From assembly GCA_017960885.1 (NCBI GenBank), contig JAGCYI010000067.1, forward strand, positions 1-36,192: DNA of 36,192 bases, written 5' to 3'. How positions within the stretch are numbered: the stretch's first letter is position 1; the number at the start of each line of letters is the position of its first letter. Shown piece by piece: positions 31,048 through 36,192 of this stretch. The stretch is from Bacteroidales bacterium (GTDB lineage: Bacteria > Bacteroidota > Bacteroidia > Bacteroidales > UBA3824). Both the position numbers and the translations under genes were made by a program. The notes beneath the pieces are model-generated. The model worked only from the letters and a program-made list of their open reading frames with translations, had not been told where the DNA came from and did not search any database.

Positions 31048-33165
31048 ATGAACCAAGAACTAAAATATACCCGAAACATCGGAATTATGGCACACATCGA
31101 CGCCGGTAAAACCACAACTACCGAGCGCATATTGTTCTATACCGGTGTCACACACAAGATGGGTGAAGTTCACGACGGAGCGGCCACTATGGATTGGATG
31201 TCGCAAGAGAAGGAGAGGGGCATCACTATCACTTCCGCCGCTATCACCGCATACTGGAACTACAATGATATTAAGCACACTATTAATATTATTGACACAC
31301 CCGGACACGTAGACTTTACCGTAGAGGTAGAACGCTCGCTCCGTGTTCTCGACGGCGCAGTGGCAGTGTTCTGCGGTGTAGGAGGAGTAGAACCCCAGTC
31401 AGAAACTGTTTGGCGCCAGGCCGACCGGTACAGCGTGCCGCGTATCGCCTTCGTAAACAAGATGGACCGCATAGGAGCCGACTTCTATTCGGTCGTATCC
31501 GAAATCGAAGAAAAACTTGGAGCAAACCCCGTTCCGCTGCAGATCCCCATCGGCAGCGAAGACAAGTTCCAAGGCGTAATCGACCTTATTGAAATGGCGG
31601 CTTACTACTGGGACGCCGACGACCAGGGAATCAACTACACCAAGAAAGACATCCCTGCCGACCTCGCCGAAACAGCAGCCGAGTGGCGCGAAAAACTCAT
31701 AGAGAAAACCGCCGAATTCGACAACGACCTTCTCGAAAAATACTTAGAAGACAGCGCGAAGATAACCGAACAAGACATCAAAAACGCTGTACGCAACGCC
31801 ACAATATCGTTGAAGATGGTACCCGTGCTCTGCGGCTCATCGCTAAGGAACAAAGGAGTACAGAAACTCCTCGACGCTATTGCAGCCTATCTGCCAAGCC
31901 CCGTTGATATAGGCGAAGTAAGAGGCACCGACCCCGACCATCCCGAAAAGGAGCTTATCCGCAAACCCGACGACAAAGAGCCGTTCTCGGCACTCGCCTT
32001 CAAAATTGCGGTTGACCCATTCGTAGGACGCCTCGTCTATATCAGAGTCTATTCAGGCAAACTCAACGCCGGCGAAACCGTGTTCAACGTGCGCACCGGC
32101 AAAAGGGAACGCATCTCGAACCTCTACCGCATGTACGCCAACAAAGAAAACGCAATCGAAAGCGTGGAAGCAGGCGACATCTGCGGCGCAGTAGGATTCA
32201 AAGACATCCGCACAGGCGACTCCCTCGCCGAGCAGAAACATCCTATCGCATTCGAATCAATCGAATTCCCCGACCCTGTAATCGGAGTGGCAATAGAGCC
32301 CAAAACTCAAGCAGACCTTGACAAAATGGATCTCGCCCTTACCAAACTAGCCGAAGAAGACCCCACATTCAAAATCAACGTGGACTCCGAAACCGGCCAG
32401 ACAATAATCTCAGGAATGGGCGAACTTCACCTCGACATACTCATCGACCGACTCAAGCGTGAGTACAAAATCGAGATAACCCAGGGCAAGCCCCAAGTAA
32501 CCTACAAAGAGAGGATATACTCAACCGTAGAACACCACGAAGTGTTCAAGAAACAAACCGGTGGCAAAGGCAAGTTCGCCGACATCACCGTAAGGATATC
32601 CCCCTCCGACGACGGCGAAACCGGACTCAAGTTCATCAACAGCATCAAAGGCGGCGTAATCCCCAAGGAATACATCCCCGCAATAGAGAAAGGCTTCGAA
32701 GAAGCAATGAACAACGGACCCCTGGCAGGCTTCAAACTGCAAAGTCTTACCGTAGAACTTATCGACGGTGCATACCACAGCGTGGACTCAGACGCTGTGT
32801 CGTTCGAAATCGCTGCCAAGCAAGCATTCAAAGCAGCAGCCGAACAGGCAAAAGCAAAACTCCTCGAACCGGTAATGGAGCTGACGGTAGACACGCCCGA
32901 AGAATACATGGGCGATGTGATAGCCGACATCAACAAACGCCGCGGACAAGTAGTAAGCACTGATTCAAAAGCAAAAATGAAAATTATCAAGTCGTTAGTA
33001 CCCCTCGCCGAAACATTCGGATACGTGACCGTTTTGCGCACTCTCACCTCCGGAAGGGCAATATCTTCGATGCAGTTCCACAGCTACGACGAAGTGCCCG
33101 CCAACGTGGCACAGGAAATAATCGACAAGGTAAAAGGTAAAATTACATTTATTGATCAATTATAA
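31048..33165 (+). CDS. fusA: Elongation factor G
   Basis: The 705-residue GTPase has all G motifs: [13 protein letters not shown] (G1), the RGITI switch (G2), DTPGHVDF (G3) and NKMD (G4), followed by the EF-G domains II-V ([15 protein letters not shown], then [11 protein letters not shown]). EF-G drives translocation of tRNA and mRNA on the ribosome. C-ending codons are used heavily, as expected for a highly expressed gene. It is followed directly by rpsJ with ten bases between, with no tuf gene, the usual order in Bacteroidota. It appears intact and of normal length. Confidence 0.98.
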   Translation: MNQELKYTRNIGIMAHIDAGKTTTTERILFYTGVTHKMGEVHDGAATMDWMSQEKERGITITSAAITAYWNYNDIKHTINIIDTPGHVDFTVEVERSLRVLDGAVAVFCGVGGVEPQSETVWRQADRYSVPRIAFVNKMDRIGADFYSVVSEIEEKLGANPVPLQIPIGSEDKFQGVIDLIEMAAYYWDADDQGINYTKKDIPADLAETAAEWREKLIEKTAEFDNDLLEKYLEDSAKITEQDIKNAVRNATISLKMVPVLCGSSLRNKGVQKLLDAIAAYLPSPVDIGEVRGTDPDHPEKELIRKPDDKEPFSALAFKIAVDPFVGRLVYIRVYSGKLNAGETVFNVRTGKRERISNLYRMYANKENAIESVEAGDICGAVGFKDIRTGDSLAEQKHPIAFESIEFPDPVIGVAIEPKTQADLDKMDLALTKLAEEDPTFKINVDSETGQTIISGMGELHLDILIDRLKREYKIEITQGKPQVTYKERIYSTVEHHEVFKKQTGGKGKFADITVRISPSDDGETGLKFINSIKGGVIPKEYIPAIEKGFEEAMNNGPLAGFKLQSLTVELIDGAYHSVDSDAVSFEIAAKQAFKAAAEQAKAKLLEPVMELTVDTPEEYMGDVIADINKRRGQVVSTDSKAKMKIIKSLVPLAETFGYVTVLRTLTSGRAISSMQFHSYDEVPANVAQEIIDKVKGKITFIDQL

Positions 33166-33175
33166 TTAAAACATT

Positions 33176-33484
33176 ATGAGTCAGAAGATTCGTATCAAAT
33201 TAAAATCTTACGATCATAATTTGGTTGACAACTCGACTGAAAAAATCGTTAAGACCGTAAAAAGCACTGGCGCAGTACTCAGCGGACCAATTCCGCTACC
33301 CACCCAGAAGAGAATCTTTACGGTAAACCGCTCGACATTCGTAAACAAAAAGTCGAGAGAGCAGTTCCAGCTGTCGTCATTCAAAAGACTGATCGACATC
33401 TACAGCTCCACACCCAAAACCATCGACGCTCTTATGAAGCTCGAACTCCCCAGCGGTGTGTCAGTAGAAATCAAGGTTATATAA
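33176..33484 (+). CDS. rpsJ: 30S ribosomal protein S10
   Basis: The 102-residue protein begins [18 protein letters not shown] and has the S10 core [28 protein letters not shown] and the [12 protein letters not shown] tail. S10 is a small-subunit head protein that also binds NusB/NusG-type antitermination factors. It starts ten bases after the fusA stop, which joins the str and S10 operons. The next gene, rplC, is 74 bases downstream, a gap with no recognised regulatory structure. Confidence 0.98.
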   Translation: MSQKIRIKLKSYDHNLVDNSTEKIVKTVKSTGAVLSGPIPLPTQKRIFTVNRSTFVNKKSREQFQLSSFKRLIDIYSSTPKTIDALMKLELPSGVSVEIKVI

Positions 33485-33558
33485 TTTGAATTAAGAAACA
33501 AAAACCAACATTTACCAATACCGGCAGAGCCCGGCAAGTAAACAAAAACAGAAACAAA

Positions 33559-34176
33559 ATGTCAGGAATTATAGGAAAAAAAGTCGGAATGACCTCTGTT
33601 TTCACCGAGGACGGAACAAACGTTCCCGTAACAGTGATAGAAGCAGGACCTTGCGTAGTATCGCAGATCAAGACCGTTGACACCGACGGTTACAACGCTA
33701 TCCAATTGGCATTCGACGACAAGAAAGAGAAAAGCGCCACCAAACCCGAAATCGAGCGCTTCAAGAAAATCGGCTCAACTCCGAAAAGAAAAATCGCCGA
33801 ATTCAAAAACATCGAGCAAGAAGTAAAACTCGGCGACATAGTAACTGTTGAATCGTTGACAGAAAACGAACTTATCAATGTAACCGGTATTTCCAAAGGT
33901 AAAGGATACCAAGGCGTAGTTAAACGTCACCACTTCGGCGGCGTAGGCGGCACCACACACGGCCAGCACAACCGACTCCGTGCTCCCGGTTCACTCGGCG
34001 CCTCTTCGTTCCCCTCAAAAGTGTTCAAGGGAATGCGCATGGCCGGACGCACAGGTAACGACACCGTAAAGGTTCGCAACCTCAGAATCGTTAAAATCAT
34101 CGCCGAACACAACCTCGTATTGGTTAAGGGAGCAGTTCCCGGTGCCAAAGGATCATACTTAAAATTGGAAAACTAA
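33559..34176 (+). CDS. rplC: 50S ribosomal protein L3
   Basis: The 205-residue protein begins [15 protein letters not shown] and contains the L3 signature [38 protein letters not shown] and the [16 protein letters not shown] end. L3 is an early 23S-binding assembly protein that reaches the peptidyl-transferase centre. Its stop overlaps the rplD start by one base (TAATG), so the two are translationally coupled. Confidence 0.98.
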   Translation: MSGIIGKKVGMTSVFTEDGTNVPVTVIEAGPCVVSQIKTVDTDGYNAIQLAFDDKKEKSATKPEIERFKKIGSTPKRKIAEFKNIEQEVKLGDIVTVESLTENELINVTGISKGKGYQGVVKRHHFGGVGGTTHGQHNRLRAPGSLGASSFPSKVFKGMRMAGRTGNDTVKVRNLRIVKIIAEHNLVLVKGAVPGAKGSYLKLEN

Positions 34177-34805
34177 TGGAAATATCAGTATTTAACATCG
34201 AAGGAAAGGACACCGGCAAGAAAGTCCAGCTCAACGACGCCATCTTTGCCGTTGAACCCAAAGACCACGCCATGTATCTCGACGTAAAGAGAATCCTGGC
34301 CGACAGAAGACAGGGCACAGCCAAAACAAAAGAGAGAAGCGAGATGTCGGGCTCTACCCGCAAGCTCAAAAAACAGAAAGGAACCGGCGGCGCACGTTCA
34401 GGCGATATCAACTCGCCCGTAATGGTAGGCGGAGCACGCTGCTTCGGCCCCCGTCCCCGCGACTACAGCTTCAAGCTCAACAAGAAGGTAATCGCCCTCG
34501 CACGCAAATCAGCGCTCACATACAAAGCCAAAGACCAGCAGATAATTGTTGTTGAAGACTTCGCTTTCGACGTTCCCAAGACCAAGAAATTCGTCGAAAT
34601 AAAAAATAATTTGAAAATCAGCGATAAAAAATCACTTTTGGTTTTGCAGAATGAAAATAAGAATATATATTTGTCGCTGAGAAATTTAGAAAGATCAGAA
34701 GTTACAACTGCCAATAAATTAAATACTTACGACATTCTCAATGCTCAGTCGTTGGTGTTGACTGAAGGCGCAGTTGAAGTTTTGAATACGATTTTCAACA
34801 AATAA
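34176..34805 (+). CDS. rplD: 50S ribosomal protein L4
   Basis: The 209-residue protein begins [17 protein letters not shown] and has the central [15 protein letters not shown] loop ([16 protein letters not shown]), then [28 protein letters not shown]. The loop reaches the exit tunnel. The C-terminal third (from about codon 138) ends [14 protein letters not shown] ([12 protein letters not shown]), as in relatives. The DNA of this third changes character: from about 34590 it is AT-rich with A/T-ending codons, unlike the C-ending codons of the first two thirds and of rplC. The reading frame is intact. rplW starts 15 bases later. Confidence 0.97.
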   Translation: MEISVFNIEGKDTGKKVQLNDAIFAVEPKDHAMYLDVKRILADRRQGTAKTKERSEMSGSTRKLKKQKGTGGARSGDINSPVMVGGARCFGPRPRDYSFKLNKKVIALARKSALTYKAKDQQIIVVEDFAFDVPKTKKFVEIKNNLKISDKKSLLVLQNENKNIYLSLRNLERSEVTTANKLNTYDILNAQSLVLTEGAVEVLNTIFNK

Positions 34806-34819
34806 GACACGAAAAACAA

Positions 34820-35173
34820 ATGGAAATCATAGAAAAACCACTAACAACCGAGAAATTTACGGCTCTTGCAAGCAAGACTGTACGTACCGGTAAGAAGGGT
34901 AACAAGAACGGCAGACCTGACACCAGGGGCAACCGCACCATCAGCCAGTTCGCCTTCATCGTTAACCCCAACGCCAACAAAATTCAGATCAAGAACGCCG
35001 TAGAGAGCTTGTATAATGTTACTGTAGTGGCAGTTAACACAATGAAGTACGCCGGCAAAGTAAAAACACGCAACACCAAGTCAGGAGTATTGACCGGCAA
35101 AGGCAAAACTTATAAAAAAGCAGTCGTTACATTGAAAGACGGCGAGACTATCAATTTTTATAGCAACGTATAA
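34820..35173 (+). CDS. rplW: 50S ribosomal protein L23 with an extra loop
   Basis: The 117-residue protein begins [18 protein letters not shown] and has the L23 core [24 protein letters not shown] and [19 protein letters not shown]. Usual L23 proteins are about 95-100 residues. Here an extra, strongly basic Gly/Asn/Lys/Arg-rich segment of about 18-20 residues lies at about 21-42 ([20 protein letters not shown]), before the FAFIV strand. L23 sits at the exit tunnel and is the docking site for trigger factor and SRP. It lies between rplD and rplB in the normal order. Confidence 0.96.
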   Translation: MEIIEKPLTTEKFTALASKTVRTGKKGNKNGRPDTRGNRTISQFAFIVNPNANKIQIKNAVESLYNVTVVAVNTMKYAGKVKTRNTKSGVLTGKGKTYKKAVVTLKDGETINFYSNV

Positions 35174-35178
35174 ACAAA

Positions 35179-36003
35179 ATGGCAGTAAGACAATTTAAAC
35201 CGACAACTCCGGGACAAAGAGGAAAAGTACTAAGCACATTCGCTGAAATTACCGCAAGCAAACCCGAAAAGTCTCTGACATACGGATACGGAAAATCGGG
35301 TGGACGTAACCACACCGGTAAAATGACCGTACGCTACATAGGCGGAGGACACAAACAGAAATACAGAATAATCGACTTCTTGCGCAACAAAGAAGGTGTG
35401 CCCGCAACAGTAAAGACTATTGAATACGACCCCAACCGTACGGCTCGTATTGCACTCGTATATTATGCCGACGGCGAGAAAAGATACATCGTCGCCCCCA
35501 ACGGCATTCAGGTAGGACAGAAAATCGTAGCAGGCAAAAACGCCGCTCCCGAAATTGGCAACGCCCTCTACCTGGCCGACATTCCGCTGGGAACTATCAT
35601 CCACAACATCGAACTGCACCCCGGCGAAGGCGGTGTATTAGCAAGAAGCGCAGGTTCGTATGCCCAGCTTACTGCAAGAGACGGCAAATATGCAATAGTT
35701 AAACTTCCTTCTGGCGAAACAAGAATGATACTTGTAACATGCAAAGCCACAATAGGAAGCGTATCGAACGGCGACCACGAGCTTGAGAAAAGCGGCAAAG
35801 CCGGACGTTCTCGCTGGCAAGGACGCAGACCCCGCAACCGCGGCGTAGTAATGAACCCTGTCGATCACCCGATGGGCGGTGGTGAAGGACGCGCATCAGG
35901 CGGACACCCGAGATCTCGCAAGGGACTCCTCGCTAAAGGTTACAAGACCCGCAGCCCCAAAAAGAGCACCAGCAAGTTTATAATCGAAAGAAGAAGTAAA
36001 TAA
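35179..36003 (+). CDS. rplB: 50S ribosomal protein L2
   Basis: The 274-residue protein begins [21 protein letters not shown] and shows the L2 signatures [49 protein letters not shown] and, near the end, [21 protein letters not shown]. The [10 protein letters not shown] segment approaches the peptidyl-transferase centre; its conserved His is present. It is of normal length and starts five bases after rplW. Confidence 0.98.
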   Translation: MAVRQFKPTTPGQRGKVLSTFAEITASKPEKSLTYGYGKSGGRNHTGKMTVRYIGGGHKQKYRIIDFLRNKEGVPATVKTIEYDPNRTARIALVYYADGEKRYIVAPNGIQVGQKIVAGKNAAPEIGNALYLADIPLGTIIHNIELHPGEGGVLARSAGSYAQLTARDGKYAIVKLPSGETRMILVTCKATIGSVSNGDHELEKSGKAGRSRWQGRRPRNRGVVMNPVDHPMGGGEGRASGGHPRSRKGLLAKGYKTRSPKKSTSKFIIERRSK

Positions 36004-36020
36004 TTAATGCATATTTAATC

Positions 36021-36192
36021 ATGAGTCGTTCAATTAAAAAAGGCCCGTTCATCGATTACAACCTCGAAAAGAAAGTTCTTGCCATGAACGAATCCGGCAA
36101 GAAATCAGTAGTTAAATCATGGGCAAGAGCCTCAGTTATCTCTCCCGATTTCGTTGGACACACTGTTGCCATCCACAACGGCAACAAGTTCA
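36021..36192 (+). CDS. rpsS: 30S ribosomal protein S19, partial (3' end beyond window)
   Basis: The 57 residues visible begin [19 protein letters not shown] and continue with [27 protein letters not shown], the S19 core. The gene runs off the right edge. S19 binds the 16S head near the A site. It lies 17 bases after rplB, in the usual S10-operon order, so rplV and rpsC are expected next outside the window. Confidence 0.97.
   Translation, partial: MSRSIKKGPFIDYNLEKKVLAMNESGKKSVVKSWARASVISPDFVGHTVAIHNGNKF

Noticed and set aside
33485..33558. CCGGCAGAGCCCGG in the rpsJ-rplC gap as a terminator or L4-binding leader
   Set aside because: The arms pair imperfectly and there is no T-run; the position inside the operon does not support termination.

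Overview
The window is chromosomal DNA from a member of the Bacteroidota, most likely order Bacteroidales. Three things point there. Many genes carry the Bacteroidota-type promoter (TTG about 20 bases before TAnnTTTG). A surface protein ends in a type IX secretion (T9SS) sorting domain, and there are GH97 and GH78 glycosidases. The ribosomal block runs rpsL-rpsG-fusA-rpsJ-rplC-rplD-rplW-rplB-rpsS with no tuf between fusA and rpsJ. Most starts lack a Shine-Dalgarno sequence.

Layout. 1-3.9 kb (minus strand): the N-terminal part of an HtrA/DegP protease cut by the window edge, a YafQ-type toxin-antitoxin pair, and a secreted BspA-like leucine-rich-repeat protein. 4.0-6.3 kb (minus): an operon of a lipoprotein, a small HAD phosphatase and a His-rich metal exporter-like membrane protein. 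6.4-10.0 kb (plus): a two-part glycosyltransferase, a HIT/GalT-like (DUF4922-type) protein and an aminotransferase, ending in a bidirectional terminator. 10.1-11.1 kb (minus): a second lipoprotein paralogous to the first. 11.3-14.2 kb (plus): an orphan LytTR regulator with Glu at the phospho-acceptor position, a two-gene operon of unknown function with a FIST-like tail, and a secreted repeat protein. 14.3-20.4 kb (plus): a tight operon of a small membrane protein, mutL, two rhomboids and a GH78-like glycosidase. 20.4-21.1 kb (minus): a HAD hydrolase. 21.3-26.6 kb (plus): slipin, SpoIIE-type phosphatase, GH97, nicotinamidase-like and methyltransferase-like genes, closely spaced. 26.6-29.9 kb (minus): mutS2 behind two paralogous small membrane proteins. 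30.1 kb to the end (plus): the fused str/S10 ribosomal operon, cut inside rpsS.

How the genes relate. Housekeeping functions are translation (str/S10), mismatch repair (a MutL lacking the endonuclease motifs) and ribosome rescue or recombination control (MutS2). Envelope and surface functions are HtrA, the T9SS cargo, lipoproteins, rhomboids, slipin and glycosidases. No tRNA, rRNA, CRISPR array, insertion sequence or prophage was recognised. No gene-free stretch exceeds 300 bases; the largest are 768-1027, which holds an htrA promoter box and a degenerate heptamer repeat, and 29879-30147, which holds divergent promoters. I did not find a clearly new defence or mobile system. The best candidates for undescribed biology are the glycosyltransferase/DUF4922 pair bracketed by paralogous lipoproteins, the Glu-bearing LytTR regulator, the slipin-phosphatase operon, the FIST-like operon, and the paired small membrane proteins ahead of mutS2.
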